Shown here: one piece after another, positions 8,515-18,077 of the stretch
Layout: the number at the start of each line of letters is the position of its first letter
How positions within the stretch are numbered: the stretch's first letter is position 1
From: Saccharophagus sp. K07
GTDB taxonomy: Bacteria > Pseudomonadota > Gammaproteobacteria > Pseudomonadales > Cellvibrionaceae
Direction: 5' to 3'
Assembly: GCF_014336955.1 (NCBI RefSeq)
Contig: NZ_QRAI01000005.1
Location: forward strand, 186,001 to 250,000
DNA length: 64,000 bases
Made by a program: the position numbers and the translations under genes
The notes under the pieces: generated by a model
Database searches by the model: none
Seen by the model: the letters and a program-made list of their open reading frames with translations, nothing else
Told to the model about the DNA's origin: nothing

Positions 8515-8528
8515 TTGACGTGAGTCAA
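8515..8528. promoter_or_regulatory. ANR/FNR-like palindrome before pckA
   Basis: TTGAC-GTGA-GTCAA is a perfect 5+4+5 inverted repeat with the spacing of FNR/ANR boxes (TTGAT-N4-ATCAA; TTGAC-N4-GTCAA variants occur). Its centre is 64 bp before the pckA ATG. Binding of an FNR-family regulator is inference. Confidence 0.4.
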
Positions 8529-8585
8529 ACGCAGTAGCAGTCTCTGGTTGTATGATCAGCTATAGATACTTTGCGGAGCAGCACC

Positions 8586-10193
8586 ATGAAAGCGACACTC
8601 GATCTGTCCAAATATGGCATTACCGATGTAAAGGAAATTGTCTACAACCCATCTTATGAGGTGCTGTTCGAGGAGGAGACCCGTCCCGGCCTGGAAGGTT
8701 ACGAAAAGGGCGTTATCACCAAATCCGGCGCGGTTGCTGTCCGTACCGGCATTTTTACCGGCCGCTCGCCGAAGGATAAATACATCGTCTACGACGATGT
8801 CAGTAAAGAGCATCTCTGGTGGGATTCCAATATCGCCCACAACGACAACAAACCTATCACTCCTGCCGTCTGGGCGGATCTCAAGGCTTTGTCAGCCAAG
8901 CAACTTTCCGGTAAGCGTTTGTTTGTGGTGGACGCTTTCTGCGGCGCCAATGAAAACACGCGCATGAAAGTGCGTTTCATCATGGAAGTGGCCTGGCAGG
9001 CGCACTTTGTCAAAAATATGTTTATCCGTCCGACGGCAGAGGAACTCGCCAATTTCGGCGAGCCGGATTTTGTCGTCCTGAATGCCTCCAAAACCACCAA
9101 TCCGCAATGGCGTGAGCACGGCATGAATTCGGAGGTGTTTATTGCATTCAATATGACGGAAAAAATGCAGTTGATCGGCGGCACCTGGTACGGCGGCGAA
9201 ATGAAAAAAGGCATGTTCGCCATGATGAATTACTATCTGCCGCTCAAACATATGGCCTCCATGCACGCGTCTGCCAATATGGGCGAAGATGGCGATGTCG
9301 CGCTGTTTTTTGGTTTGAGTGGCACTGGAAAAACCACTTTGTCCACTGATCCCAAGCGCAAACTGATCGGCGATGACGAGCACGGTTGGGACGAGCAGGG
9401 GATTTTCAATTTTGAAGGTGGTTGTTACGCCAAAACAATCGATCTGGATCCAGAGAGCGAACCGGATATTTACAACGCGATCCGCCGCGATGCGCTGTTG
9501 GAAAATGTCGTGGTGGATGACGAAGGAAATATCGATTTTCACGACCGCTCCATCACGGAAAATACCCGCGTTTCCTATCCGATTTACCACATTGAAAATA
9601 TCGTCAAACCTGTATCGCGCGGCGGTCACGCGAGCAAAGTGATTTTTCTCACTGCCGATGCATTTGGCGTATTGCCGCCGGTCTCACTCCTGGATCCGGC
9701 GCAGACGAAATACCATTTCCTCTCTGGCTTCACTGCAAAACTTGCAGGTACCGAGCGCGGCATCACTGAACCTGTGCCCACATTTTCCGCCTGTTTTGGC
9801 AAGGCATTTCTGACTCTGCATCCAGTGAAATACGCGGAAGAACTGGTGGCAAAAATGGAAGCCGTAAACGCCAAGGCCTATCTGGTCAACACCGGTTGGA
9901 ATGGCACTGGCAAACGTATTTCGATCAAGGCTACTCGCGCCATTATCGACGCTATATTGGATGGCTCGATTGAAGAAACCGAGACCGATACTCTGCCTAT
10001 CTTCAATCTCGCAATACCGCGCAATCTGGCGGGTGTGGATAGCAATATTCTCGACCCGCGCAATACTTATGCGGATCGGCAGGAATGGCAGCAGAAAGCC
10101 GAAAAACTGGCCAAATTGTTTATTGAAAACTTTGTGAAATTTACCACTAATGAGGATGGAAAAGCTTTGGTAGCTGCGGGGCCTCAGCTTTAG
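8586..10193 (+). CDS. pckA: Phosphoenolpyruvate carboxykinase (ATP)
   Basis: PckA converts oxaloacetate and ATP to phosphoenolpyruvate, CO2 and ADP, the entry step of gluconeogenesis. The 535-residue enzyme contains the substrate segment TGRSPKDK near residue 58, the kinase-1a P-loop GLSGTGKTT (243-251), the metal-binding DDEHGWD segment after it, and the C-terminal [13 protein letters not shown] motif. The ATG at 8586 starts the conserved N-terminus and is preferred over the upstream in-frame GTG. It is a single-gene unit bounded by a regulatory-looking palindrome and a hairpin. Confidence 0.97.
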   Translation: MKATLDLSKYGITDVKEIVYNPSYEVLFEEETRPGLEGYEKGVITKSGAVAVRTGIFTGRSPKDKYIVYDDVSKEHLWWDSNIAHNDNKPITPAVWADLKALSAKQLSGKRLFVVDAFCGANENTRMKVRFIMEVAWQAHFVKNMFIRPTAEELANFGEPDFVVLNASKTTNPQWREHGMNSEVFIAFNMTEKMQLIGGTWYGGEMKKGMFAMMNYYLPLKHMASMHASANMGEDGDVALFFGLSGTGKTTLSTDPKRKLIGDDEHGWDEQGIFNFEGGCYAKTIDLDPESEPDIYNAIRRDALLENVVVDDEGNIDFHDRSITENTRVSYPIYHIENIVKPVSRGGHASKVIFLTADAFGVLPPVSLLDPAQTKYHFLSGFTAKLAGTERGITEPVPTFSACFGKAFLTLHPVKYAEELVAKMEAVNAKAYLVNTGWNGTGKRISIKATRAIIDAILDGSIEETETDTLPIFNLAIPRNLAGVDSNILDPRNTYADRQEWQQKAEKLAKLFIENFVKFTTNEDGKALVAAGPQL

Positions 10194-10224
10194 TCACAAA
10201 CTGATATAGGGAAATCGCGTCAAA

Positions 10225-10246
10225 CGAGGGGCTTGTCAGCCCCTCG
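10225..10246 (+). terminator. Hairpin after pckA
   Basis: CGAGGGGC (10225-10232), loop TTGTCA, GCCCCTCG (10239-10246). The stem is strong, but no T-run follows, so it is a terminator-like or mRNA-stabilising hairpin. Confidence 0.55.
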
Positions 10247-10309
10247 GACTCCTGCAAGAATCACATCCGTTATTGCCTAGGATTTTCCGCAAAAGGATGT
10301 GGCCACCCC

Positions 10310-11179
10310 ATGGTTATCTCTCGTCAATCATTTCTTCTTGTCACCGCACTTTGGCTCTGGTCAGGTGTGTTGCAAGCCAATCAGATTTTGCAATGCACAG
10401 ACAAAAACGGGCGCAAAATCTTTACAGACGACCCGCGTATTTGTGCCGCGCGCGGTGGAGCAGATAGTTCTGCGGAGCCAATAGAATTGACGCGGCTCAA
10501 TACGCATTCGCAATATGGAGCAACGATTAGTGAGGAGTATCGAAATTATGCTTTTAGAGCTTATAGCCCTGTAGAGGGATACTCTATTCCTATTATGGCA
10601 GAAGATGCTCTTATCGAAGGCGCGCCGGATGTATTAAAAAAGGCAAGCAAAAAACTTGACCGTTCAATGGCAGATGCCATACGTCTTTATCCACCCCATA
10701 TTCGTGCTGAATTTTCCAATATCACTTACTACTTGTTTACCGGTCATGAGGCTAATACTGGTGGGCGTAGAGGAGGGCAATGGTATTTTCGCAGAGGCAA
10801 TTCGGTCTCGCAGCGTTTTGACGACAGCATTGTCGTGCGCTCTGCATCAAGCTATTTGAAACATCCTCACGAGACGTCTGTCGCCACCGGCGTTCATGAA
10901 CTCGCGCATGCTTATCATTATTATCACTGGCGAACGCATGCGCGTAAGATACTCAATGCTTATCAAAATGCGTTGAATGCGAGACTCTATCGAAACGTCA
11001 GGAATAAAGCAGGCTATTCCATCGCCAAGGCCTATGCCTTGACCAATGATAGAGAATATTTTGCGGAGCTTTCCAAAACGTATCTTTACAAAAACACAAC
11101 CTTTCCATTCACCAGGTTGGATTTGGAGCAATACGATCCTGTGGGATACCAGTTAATGCGTGAGATATACGGTAATTAA
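10310..11179 (+). CDS. Secreted putative zinc metallopeptidase (HExxH) of unknown family
   Basis: This 289-residue protein starts with a signal peptide (cleavage likely after VLQA, near residue 23). A short DUF4124-like segment follows (QILQCTDKNGRKIFTDDP). The main body carries HELAH at residues 196-200, the HExxH zinc site, and 50 residues later EYFAE (249-253), which can supply the third, glutamate ligand as in gluzincins and the anthrax-lethal-factor-like group. Both the peptidase activity and the family are inferred from these motifs. It is a lone gene, with AAGGA 12 bp before its ATG. An adaptor or non-catalytic role cannot be excluded. Confidence 0.7.
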   Translation: MVISRQSFLLVTALWLWSGVLQANQILQCTDKNGRKIFTDDPRICAARGGADSSAEPIELTRLNTHSQYGATISEEYRNYAFRAYSPVEGYSIPIMAEDALIEGAPDVLKKASKKLDRSMADAIRLYPPHIRAEFSNITYYLFTGHEANTGGRRGGQWYFRRGNSVSQRFDDSIVVRSASSYLKHPHETSVATGVHELAHAYHYYHWRTHARKILNAYQNALNARLYRNVRNKAGYSIAKAYALTNDREYFAELSKTYLYKNTTFPFTRLDLEQYDPVGYQLMREIYGN

Positions 11180-11218
11180 TCAGCGTTGCATTGACTGCTG
11201 GGCAAAAAACTGCCGTGT

Positions 11219-11968
11219 TTAGGCTACTACCTTAACAGGATTAAGCGTAACCAAATCAAACTGAATTAGATTCAGCGCGCCGTTTTCCGCTTCCAAGTAC
11301 CATCCGGTATTACCCCAATCACCCAAAACCCATCGCTCCGCGGGCGCATTGTTGACAGTCAATGTATGGCGGGCGGGGCGGTGGGTATGGCCGTGGATTA
11401 GCAAATCAACACCGTTTGCAGTCATCACTTTTGCCACTTCTTCCGGGGTGACATCCATAATGTCTTCCGCTTTCATGGCGTTCATCGACTTGCTTTTGTT
11501 GCGCAGATCGGCGGCCATTTGGATGCGCTGGGCCAGCGGAAGGCTCAACACCTGTTGCTGCCAAGCGGGATTGCGCACCATCGCGCGGAATTTCATATAT
11601 TCCAGATCCTGAGTACACAGAGAGTCACCGTGCATAAGCAGCGCGCGACGGCCGTCCAAATCGACGACTTCAGTTTCAGGTAATAATTGGATTCCGGTTT
11701 CTGCTGCAAAGCGATTTCCTAAAAGAAAATCGCGATTACCGTGCAAAAAATAAATCGGGCAACGCGCAGCAAGCTCTGCCAAAGCCGTTTTGATTTGTTG
11801 GATCAAGGGATCGTTGAAGTCATCGCCGATCCAGGCATCAAAAAAATCCCCCAAAATATACAGCCGATCCGCCGTTGCGCTCTGGGTCTTCAAAAAATTG
11901 AAAAAACCACTGGTAATTGCCGGTGAGTGGTGGCTCAGGTGAAGATCGGAAATAAAGAGGGTGCGCAT
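11219..11968 (-). CDS. lpxH: UDP-2,3-diacylglucosamine diphosphatase
   Basis: LpxH hydrolyses UDP-2,3-diacylglucosamine to lipid X and UMP, the fourth step of lipid A synthesis, at the inner face of the membrane. The 249-residue calcineurin-like phosphoesterase shows the metal-ligand motifs in order: SDLHL (Asp8, His10), GDFFDAW (Asp41), GNRD (Asn79), MHGD (His114) and GHTHRP near residue 195. Length is as in E. coli. It lies downstream of ppiB on the same strand, an order also found in other gammaproteobacteria, with a hairpin between them. Confidence 0.96.
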   Translation of the reverse strand: MRTLFISDLHLSHHSPAITSGFFNFLKTQSATADRLYILGDFFDAWIGDDFNDPLIQQIKTALAELAARCPIYFLHGNRDFLLGNRFAAETGIQLLPETEVVDLDGRRALLMHGDSLCTQDLEYMKFRAMVRNPAWQQQVLSLPLAQRIQMAADLRNKSKSMNAMKAEDIMDVTPEEVAKVMTANGVDLLIHGHTHRPARHTLTVNNAPAERWVLGDWGNTGWYLEAENGALNLIQFDLVTLNPVKVVA

Positions 11969-12001
11969 ATTAAAGTGAAGTGTGAGGGAAATATGCAGAT
12001 A

Positions 12002-12023
12002 GGCGACGGGCAGAGCCGTCGCC
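12002..12023 (-). terminator. Hairpin between ppiB and lpxH
   Basis: GGCGACGG (12002-12009) and CCGTCGCC (12016-12023) pair across a 6-nt loop just after the ppiB stop. There is no T-run, so it may only attenuate transcription into lpxH. Confidence 0.45.
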
Positions 12024-12032
12024 GCAGACGGA

Positions 12033-12527
12033 TTACTCTTGAACAGTTACACGTTCGATAACAACAGTTTCCACCGGCACGTCTTGGTGCATGCCGAAAC
12101 TGCCTGTTTTAACGTTTTTGATTTTATTGACCACTTCCAAGCCTTTGGTGACTTTGCCAAATACGCAATAGCCCCAGCCTTGCGGCGTTTTGCTTTTGTG
12201 ATTAAGAAAATCGTTGTCTTTAACGTTGATAAAGAATTGAGCTGTTGCGCTGTGCGGGTCGGAGGTGCGCGCCATGGCGATAGTGCCAGTGTTGTTGGGC
12301 AGACCGTTATCCGCTTCGTTATCGATCGGAGCGCGGGTTTTTTTCTGCTCCATTTCTTCTGTGAATCCGCCGCCTTGAATCATGAAGTTGTTGATGACGC
12401 GATGGAAAATGGTTCCGTTGTAAAAGCCTTCTTGTGCGTATTGTTTGAAGTTCGCAGCGGTTTTAGGGGCTTTTTCAAAATCCAGCTCCAATTCAATGTC
12501 GCCGTAATTTGTGTGAAGGGTAATCAT
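12033..12527 (-). CDS. ppiB: Cytoplasmic cyclophilin (peptidyl-prolyl cis-trans isomerase B)
   Basis: This 164-residue protein is a complete single-domain cyclophilin with no signal peptide, close to E. coli PpiB. It begins [17 protein letters not shown] and holds the active-site segments [23 protein letters not shown] and [16 protein letters not shown] 12527 is chosen because AGGAG lies 10 bp upstream and because longer frames only add unrelated residues. It is divergent from glnS. Confidence 0.95.
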   Translation of the reverse strand: MITLHTNYGDIELELDFEKAPKTAANFKQYAQEGFYNGTIFHRVINNFMIQGGGFTEEMEQKKTRAPIDNEADNGLPNNTGTIAMARTSDPHSATAQFFINVKDNDFLNHKSKTPQGWGYCVFGKVTKGLEVVNKIKNVKTGSFGMHQDVPVETVVIERVTVQE

Positions 12528-12578
12528 GCAACAGCTCCTACTTAAATTTGGGCGTGGCTCCACGGCCAGCGAGCCGGC

Positions 12579-12584
12579 TATAAT
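12579..12584 (+). promoter_or_regulatory. Candidate -10 box for glnS
   Basis: TATAAT lies 50 bp before the glnS ATG in the gap between divergent ppiB and glnS. The -35 region is weak (TGGCTC at 18 bp). Confidence 0.35.
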
Positions 12585-12634
12585 ACGCGCTTTACGCTGA
12601 AATCGAAACCCGCTTTGCTGGCCAGACTCTTATT

Positions 12635-14296
12635 ATGACCGACGATCACAAGCCTTTGAATTTCCTAGAGCAAATCATTCAACGCGATCTTGCGGAGCAC
12701 AAATATCAGCAGATTGTCACGAGATTCCCGCCAGAACCCAACGGGTATCTTCATATAGGCCATGCAAAATCCATTTGCTTAAATTTTGGCCTGGCGGAAA
12801 AGTTTAATGGCCGCTGCAACCTGCGCTTTGATGACACCAACCCGGCGAAAGAAGACCAGGAATATGTTCAGGCCATTATGGATGACGTTCGCTGGCTCGG
12901 TTTTCAGTGGGATGGCGAGGTTCGTTACGCGTCCAGTTACTTCGACCAGCTTTATGAGTGGGCGATTTATTTAATCAAAGCTGGTAAGGCGTACGTTTGT
13001 CATTTATCGCCAGAACAAGCGCGCGAGTATCGCGGCACCTTGACTGAAGCGGGCAAAAATTCACCTTACCGCGACCGATCGGTCGAGGAAAATCTGGAGT
13101 GGTTTGAAAAAATGCGCTCCGGGGTCTTGGAAGAGGGCGAGTGCGTGTTGCGGGCCAAGATCGATATGGCGCACGGCAACATCAATATGCGCGACCCGAT
13201 CATGTATCGCATTCGCAAACAATCCCACCATCAAACTGGTGACAAATGGTGCATTTATCCCACCTATGACTTCGCTCATGGTCAGGGAGATGCCATTGAG
13301 GGTGTGACTCATTCCATCTGTACCTTGGAATTTGCCGATCACCGTCCTCTGTATGAGTGGTTTATCGAAAACCTGCCGGTACCAGCCCAGCCCCATCAGT
13401 ACGAATTTGGCCGGTTGAATCTGAACTACACGGTCACTTCGAAGCGCAAACTGAAGTTGCTGGTGGACGAAGGTTATGTGGACGGATGGGACGATCCGCG
13501 TATGCCAACCATCGCCGGTTTCCGCCGCCGCGGCTATACCCCGGCTTCGATCCGCAAGTTCTGCGACATGATCGGTGTCACCCGCGCCGATGGCGTCGTG
13601 GACGTCGCCATGCTGGAGCACGCTATTCGCGATGACTTGGACAAAAACGCTCCGCGAGCGATGGTGGTGTTGCGCCCCTTGAAAGTGGTTCTCACCAATA
13701 TCGCAGAAGGTCACACCGAAGAATTGACCGCAAAAGGGCACCCCCATCGCGACGATCTGCCGGACCGAATTCTGCCGTTCGGGCGCGAAATTTTTATCGA
13801 TCAAGACGACTTCCGCGAGGAAGCGAATAAAAAATACAAGCGCCTGGTATTGGGTAAACGTGTGCGTCTGCGCAACGCCTACGTGATTGAAGCCGAACAT
13901 GTGGTTAAAGACGAGGCAGGAAATATTGTCGAAGTTCACGCCCGCGTCATTCCCGATACGCTCGGTAAAGATCCGGAAGATGGCAACAAACCCAAGGGCG
14001 TCATCCAGTGGGTGGCGGCGCATCGTTGCTTGGATCTGGAAGTGCGCCTGTACGATCGCCTGTTTACCGATCCCGCGCCTGATGCGGGTGACAAAAATTT
14101 CCTTGATTTCATCAACCCACAAAGTCTTTCTGTGTTGTACGGATGTAAAGGCGAGATTTCTCTTGCGAACAGCGAAGCTGGCAAAGGCTATCAATTCGAA
14201 AGGGAAGGCTATTTCTGTCGAGACTCACGCAGCCAAGGTTTGGTGTTTAACCGCACCATCAGTTTGAAGGATTCGTTCGGCAAGACTGAGGATTGA
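12635..14296 (+). CDS. glnS: Glutaminyl-tRNA synthetase
   Basis: GlnRS charges tRNA-Gln with glutamine. The 553-residue class Ib enzyme has the HIGH motif in [15 protein letters not shown] (residues 32-46), the Gln/ATP pocket segment [10 protein letters not shown], and the KMSKS-like loop TSKRK, followed by the two-barrel anticodon domain. A separate GlnRS with a normal gltX in the same window means that Gln-tRNA is made directly. cysS starts 4 bp after the stop, so the two synthetases are an operon. Confidence 0.97.
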   Translation: MTDDHKPLNFLEQIIQRDLAEHKYQQIVTRFPPEPNGYLHIGHAKSICLNFGLAEKFNGRCNLRFDDTNPAKEDQEYVQAIMDDVRWLGFQWDGEVRYASSYFDQLYEWAIYLIKAGKAYVCHLSPEQAREYRGTLTEAGKNSPYRDRSVEENLEWFEKMRSGVLEEGECVLRAKIDMAHGNINMRDPIMYRIRKQSHHQTGDKWCIYPTYDFAHGQGDAIEGVTHSICTLEFADHRPLYEWFIENLPVPAQPHQYEFGRLNLNYTVTSKRKLKLLVDEGYVDGWDDPRMPTIAGFRRRGYTPASIRKFCDMIGVTRADGVVDVAMLEHAIRDDLDKNAPRAMVVLRPLKVVLTNIAEGHTEELTAKGHPHRDDLPDRILPFGREIFIDQDDFREEANKKYKRLVLGKRVRLRNAYVIEAEHVVKDEAGNIVEVHARVIPDTLGKDPEDGNKPKGVIQWVAAHRCLDLEVRLYDRLFTDPAPDAGDKNFLDFINPQSLSVLYGCKGEISLANSEAGKGYQFEREGYFCRDSRSQGLVFNRTISLKDSFGKTED

Positions 14297-14300
14297 TGAG

Positions 14301-15683
14301 ATGAGTTTGTACGTTTACAACACCCGAACGCGGCAGAAAGAAAAATTCGAACCGCAGGAGCCCGGGCGCGTCAAGATGTATGTGTGCGGACCTACCGTCT
14401 ACAACCTTGTGCATATCGGAAATGCCCGTCCGGTTGTAGTTTTTGACACACTGTTTCGAGTGTTGCGCCGTCTCTATAACGAAGTGATTTACGCCCGCAA
14501 TATCACTGATATCGACGATAAAATCATGAAAGCCGCGCGCGAAAACGGCGAAACCATCGCTGAATTGTCCGCGCGTTTTGCCGCCGAGTACCAAAAGGAT
14601 ATGGCGGCGCTACTCAATCTTGAGCCGACCATTACTCCGTACGCGACTCACCACATCGCCGATATGATCGGCATGATCGAAGCCTTGGTAAATCAAGGGC
14701 ATGCCTATGTGGCTGAAAATCATGTGTTGTTCGATGTGAAATCCATGGAGGATTACGGGCGCCTGTCCAACCGCTCATTGGACGATATGTTGGAAGGTGC
14801 ACGGGTAGAAGTTGCACCCTATAAAAAATACGCCGGTGATTTCGTATTGTGGAAACCATCGTCCGATTCCGAACCCGGCTGGGATAGCCCCTGGGGGCGC
14901 GGTCGGCCCGGTTGGCATATCGAATGTTCCGCCATGATCGAACGGCACCTGGGCGAAACCATCGATATTCACGGCGGCGGTCGCGATTTGATTTTCCCAC
15001 ACCACGAAAACGAATTGGCGCAAAGCCAGTGCGCCCACGGTGGCAAACAGTATGTGCGTTACTGGATGCACAATGGCTTTATCAATATCGACGGCGAAAA
15101 AATGTCGAAATCCCTCGGCAATTATCGTTTTGTCCGGGATTTATTGGCGCAATATCCAGGCGAAGTCATTCGTTTCGCCATTTTGTCCGCGCATTATCGC
15201 TCCGAATTGGATTTCTCCGCGCAATTGTTGGATCAATCCAAAGCGAGCCTGGATTCGCTTTACGGTGCTTTGCGTAAAGTGAAGAACATCGAAGCAGAAG
15301 CGGTAACGATCGATAACAGCCCAGCTTTTCAGGCTTTGTTGGATGATCTGAATACGCCATTGGCGATCAGCGAGCTGCATAACCTTGCGCACAAAATCAA
15401 TAAAGAAGATGGCTCCTCTTTGGCAGTCCTGAAAGGTGAAATGCAGGAAGCCGCAAAGTTGATGGGCCTGTTGCAGCAGGATCCGGACGCATGGTTCCAA
15501 GGCGGCGCAGCGGAATCCGGCGTTGATGCGGCGAAAGTTGAAGCTCTGATCGAAGAGCGCCAGCAGGCGAAACTGAATAAAGACTACGCTCGTGCGGATG
15601 CGATTCGCCAGGAGCTTAAGGCCATGGGCGTGGTGCTGGAGGATTCCAAACAAGGGACCACTTGGCGCATTGAGAAGGGTTGA
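14301..15683 (+). CDS. cysS: Cysteinyl-tRNA synthetase
   Basis: CysRS charges tRNA-Cys. The 460-residue protein shows [18 protein letters not shown], which contains the first zinc cysteine and the HIGH motif, then WHIECSAM and HHENELAQS with the other zinc ligands, and the KMSKSLGN loop. Length matches the E. coli enzyme (461). A hairpin lies 15 bp after its stop. Confidence 0.97.
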   Translation: MSLYVYNTRTRQKEKFEPQEPGRVKMYVCGPTVYNLVHIGNARPVVVFDTLFRVLRRLYNEVIYARNITDIDDKIMKAARENGETIAELSARFAAEYQKDMAALLNLEPTITPYATHHIADMIGMIEALVNQGHAYVAENHVLFDVKSMEDYGRLSNRSLDDMLEGARVEVAPYKKYAGDFVLWKPSSDSEPGWDSPWGRGRPGWHIECSAMIERHLGETIDIHGGGRDLIFPHHENELAQSQCAHGGKQYVRYWMHNGFINIDGEKMSKSLGNYRFVRDLLAQYPGEVIRFAILSAHYRSELDFSAQLLDQSKASLDSLYGALRKVKNIEAEAVTIDNSPAFQALLDDLNTPLAISELHNLAHKINKEDGSSLAVLKGEMQEAAKLMGLLQQDPDAWFQGGAAESGVDAAKVEALIEERQQAKLNKDYARADAIRQELKAMGVVLEDSKQGTTWRIEKG

Positions 15684-15697
15684 TTTCCCAACCAAGA

Positions 15698-15722
15698 GAA
15701 GCCGCCTATCGCAGGCGGCTTC
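15698..15722 (+). terminator. Hairpin after cysS
   Basis: GAAGCCGCC (15698-15706), 7-nt loop, GGCGGCTTC (15714-15722): a perfect 9-bp stem just after the cysS stop. The following sequence is only moderately T-rich. It argues that the next gene starts after it. Confidence 0.6.
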
Positions 15723-15748
15723 TAAATGAATTTTGCGGAGAATCGCAT

Positions 15749-16330
15749 TTGTGGGACAAACAAGCTATTTGTTCAGAGTTACTGGATTTTCTGCGACAAC
15801 AGAATAAGCCCGTCGGCGAATACGATCTTATTCGGCATTTAAACGACACCAATCATTTCGCCTCACTAAGGCGCGAGTCGGCCAATCTTCTTCTCTTCCG
15901 AAAACATTTTATTACCCGCCATTGTCTTTATTCGTTACAGCAGGAACTCGCACCGGGATGGGCTCTGCGAATTTCCATGTTGGAAATTCAGTTAGAGAAG
16001 GTTTCTTCGGTTCAATCGGATGACAATCGTCTGGCTGCGCTGGATGGCGAGTTGCGTCGTTATTATCTGGATTTGGCCAATCTCGATCAGGCGACTGAGC
16101 AGTCTGTAGATGAGTTGCTGAAAAATTTTTGGAAACGATTTTCCGCCTATGGCGATTGCAGCGAGGCTTGCAAAATATTGGGCGTCGATGAAAGTGCGCA
16201 ATGGCCGGAAATCCTATTGGCCTATCGCCGCAAAGCACGTTCCACTCATCCGGATATGGGTGGCAGTGCGGAAGAGTTTCGAGCAGTGCAGGATGCTTTT
16301 GAGATATTGAAAAATCGTTTTGGCAAATAA
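15749..16330 (+). CDS. DnaJ-related protein with C-terminal J domain
   Basis: This protein of about 193 residues joins an N-terminal helical part, which has the GEYDLIRHL segment of the DNAJ_related family, to a C-terminal J domain (residues ~140-193, with the HPD motif in STHPDMGG). J proteins stimulate the ATPase of Hsp70 (DnaK). The start is uncertain. The frame is open from TTG 15680, overlapping the cysS stop, but a strong hairpin lies in that stretch; TTG 15749 has GCGGAG 8 bp upstream and gives the family-like N-terminus, so I use it. djlA, another J protein, follows 30 bp later. Confidence 0.75.
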   Translation: MWDKQAICSELLDFLRQQNKPVGEYDLIRHLNDTNHFASLRRESANLLLFRKHFITRHCLYSLQQELAPGWALRISMLEIQLEKVSSVQSDDNRLAALDGELRRYYLDLANLDQATEQSVDELLKNFWKRFSAYGDCSEACKILGVDESAQWPEILLAYRRKARSTHPDMGGSAEEFRAVQDAFEILKNRFGK

Positions 16331-16360
16331 ATTGGTTGTCATCAGTTCTGTGAGGTTTGT

Positions 16361-17179
16361 GTGAGCTGGATAGGTCGAATCATCGGTTTTGTACTGGGCT
16401 TGGCCATGGGCAGCTGGCTCGGCGCTCTAATTGGTTTTGTTGCGGGTTATTACTTTGATAAAGCCTGGCGAAATTTTCGCGCAGCCTTTAGTCCGGAGCA
16501 GAGACAAAAAATCGAATTGGCGCTTTTCCACTGTATTTTTCCGCTGCTTGGCCGCATGGCGAAAGCGGATGGGCGGGTTTCGGAGAATGAAATTCAAGCG
16601 GCAGAAGCTATGATGGCTAATATGCGCCTGACACCGGAAATGCGTGAAGAGGCCAAACGGCTTTTTAAAAAGGGTGTTGCTGCGGATTTTGATCTCCCCA
16701 GCACTATGGCGGAGTTTTTGGCGGTAGCGGCCAATTATCCGCATCTTAAGCAGATATTGCTGGTGTATCTCATCACCATGGCGATGTCGGATAACGAGCT
16801 ACATGATGCGGAAACGCAATTTTTGCGTGAAGTGGCGTTTTTGTTGGGTTATTCCGAAGCCGCATTCCGTCAGTTATTGCGCATGATACAGGCGCAAAAC
16901 CAATTTCAGCGACGCTACCAATCCAGCTCTGATTATTCCTACAGCGATACGCGGACAGAAGCACCAGCAGATAAGCTCTCGCTGGCCTACGATGCGTTGG
17001 GAGTAACGCCGAGCGCCTCCGATGAAGAAATAAAAAGGGCGTATCGAAAACTGATGAGCCAATACCATCCGGATAAATTGGTCGGGCAGGGTGTCCCGGA
17101 GGATATGGTAAAGGTCGCTACCGAGCGATCGCAGGAAATTCAAGCGGCATATGATTTGATCAAGAAGAGTCGTGCATGA
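16361..17179 (+). CDS. djlA: Membrane-anchored DnaJ-like co-chaperone DjlA
   Basis: DjlA is an inner-membrane type III J protein that works with DnaK and influences envelope-stress and capsule signalling in E. coli. The 272-residue protein has a Gly-rich membrane segment at residues 7-31 (the dimerising type), a TerB-like helical domain around 55-180, and a C-terminal J domain with YHPDK. The start is GTG at 16361, with TGAGG upstream. The stop overlaps the start of the nuclease gene by 4 bp (ATGA), so translation is coupled. Confidence 0.92.
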   Translation: MSWIGRIIGFVLGLAMGSWLGALIGFVAGYYFDKAWRNFRAAFSPEQRQKIELALFHCIFPLLGRMAKADGRVSENEIQAAEAMMANMRLTPEMREEAKRLFKKGVAADFDLPSTMAEFLAVAANYPHLKQILLVYLITMAMSDNELHDAETQFLREVAFLLGYSEAAFRQLLRMIQAQNQFQRRYQSSSDYSYSDTRTEAPADKLSLAYDALGVTPSASDEEIKRAYRKLMSQYHPDKLVGQGVPEDMVKVATERSQEIQAAYDLIKKSRA

Positions 17180-18069
17180 AAAAAGCGTTATTTATTTTTG
17201 TTTTGGTTTTTTGGCCTGTTTGGAGTTGGGCTTGGTCTGCGGCGGGTCACGGTGATATTGCCATTGCCGCTTTGGAGCAGGTGCCAGAGAAAAAAAGAAA
17301 GGAGTTTCAATCCATCCTGATGGAAGGTCCCTGGGCCAAGGGCAATATCAGCTGGAAAACCGCTGCCTCCCGCGCGGCTGCCTGGCCGGACCGTATACGC
17401 GATATGCCCCTGCGCAAATTATTCGGGCAGTACGGCAGTGGATCTGTGCCACCAGCCTTGCAGGCCTATCGCAAGGATTCGACCAAAGAATGGCACTATG
17501 TCAACGCGCTATTTATCGATACCTCGGGACGCATTTTGGAGGCGACCCAAAACGCGTCCGCTAAATCCTGTCCTCCAGCCCAAGAGGGCATGATGTTGGA
17601 AATCTGGCCGCATCTTTTTAAAGCCTATGAACAGGCAAAGGATCCGCGCGATAAAGCCATAGTGCTGTCGTTTATCCTGCATATGGTGGGCGATGCCTAT
17701 CAGCCTTTGCATGTGCTCGGCTCAGTGGACGGCGGTTGTCGTCATGATAGGGGAGGGAATGGTTTTTGTACTGCCCCTATTGTGGGATTTCAGGCAGGAC
17801 TGCGCTGCCGCGAAAGTCTGCATTATCTGTGGGATCAGGGATTTGGTGTATTCGCGGATGATATCTCAAGCAAGGCGCGTTTCAGTGGTGACCCCAAAAG
17901 CCTTACGCCTGCGCTAAAAGAAGTGCGCAAGGTTGCGGAGAGCGTATACCCAAAGAAATCCGAAAGCCCGACTTCAGAGTCCTATAAAAATCGAAGCCGC
18001 AAGCACGTGGAGACAGTCGCGAAGAAAGCCAGTGAACATTTGGCTGCGGCCTTAAAAACGCTGCCGTAA
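17176..18069 (+). CDS. S1/P1-family zinc nuclease, exported
   Basis: This 297-residue protein should cleave single-stranded nucleic acids or 3'-nucleotides with a three-zinc centre outside the cytoplasm. The signal peptide likely ends at VWSWA, leaving a mature protein that starts WSAAGH: Trp1 and His6, exactly the N-terminal ligands of nuclease P1. Later ligands appear in order: WPDRIRD, EWHYVN, HMVGDAYQPLH (His, Asp+4, His+10 as in P1) and LHYLWD (His, Asp+4). Bacterial members vary in activity, so the substrate is not fixed. It is translationally coupled to djlA and meets mltD tail-to-tail 8 bp away. Confidence 0.9.
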   Translation: MKKALFIFVLVFWPVWSWAWSAAGHGDIAIAALEQVPEKKRKEFQSILMEGPWAKGNISWKTAASRAAAWPDRIRDMPLRKLFGQYGSGSVPPALQAYRKDSTKEWHYVNALFIDTSGRILEATQNASAKSCPPAQEGMMLEIWPHLFKAYEQAKDPRDKAIVLSFILHMVGDAYQPLHVLGSVDGGCRHDRGGNGFCTAPIVGFQAGLRCRESLHYLWDQGFGVFADDISSKARFSGDPKSLTPALKEVRKVAESVYPKKSESPTSESYKNRSRKHVETVAKKASEHLAAALKTLP

Positions 18070-18077
18070 GCCACCGG

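Noticed and set aside
13061-14194. Minus-strand open frame of 377 codons
   Set aside because: It is antisense to glnS and has no recognisable motif or ribosome site.
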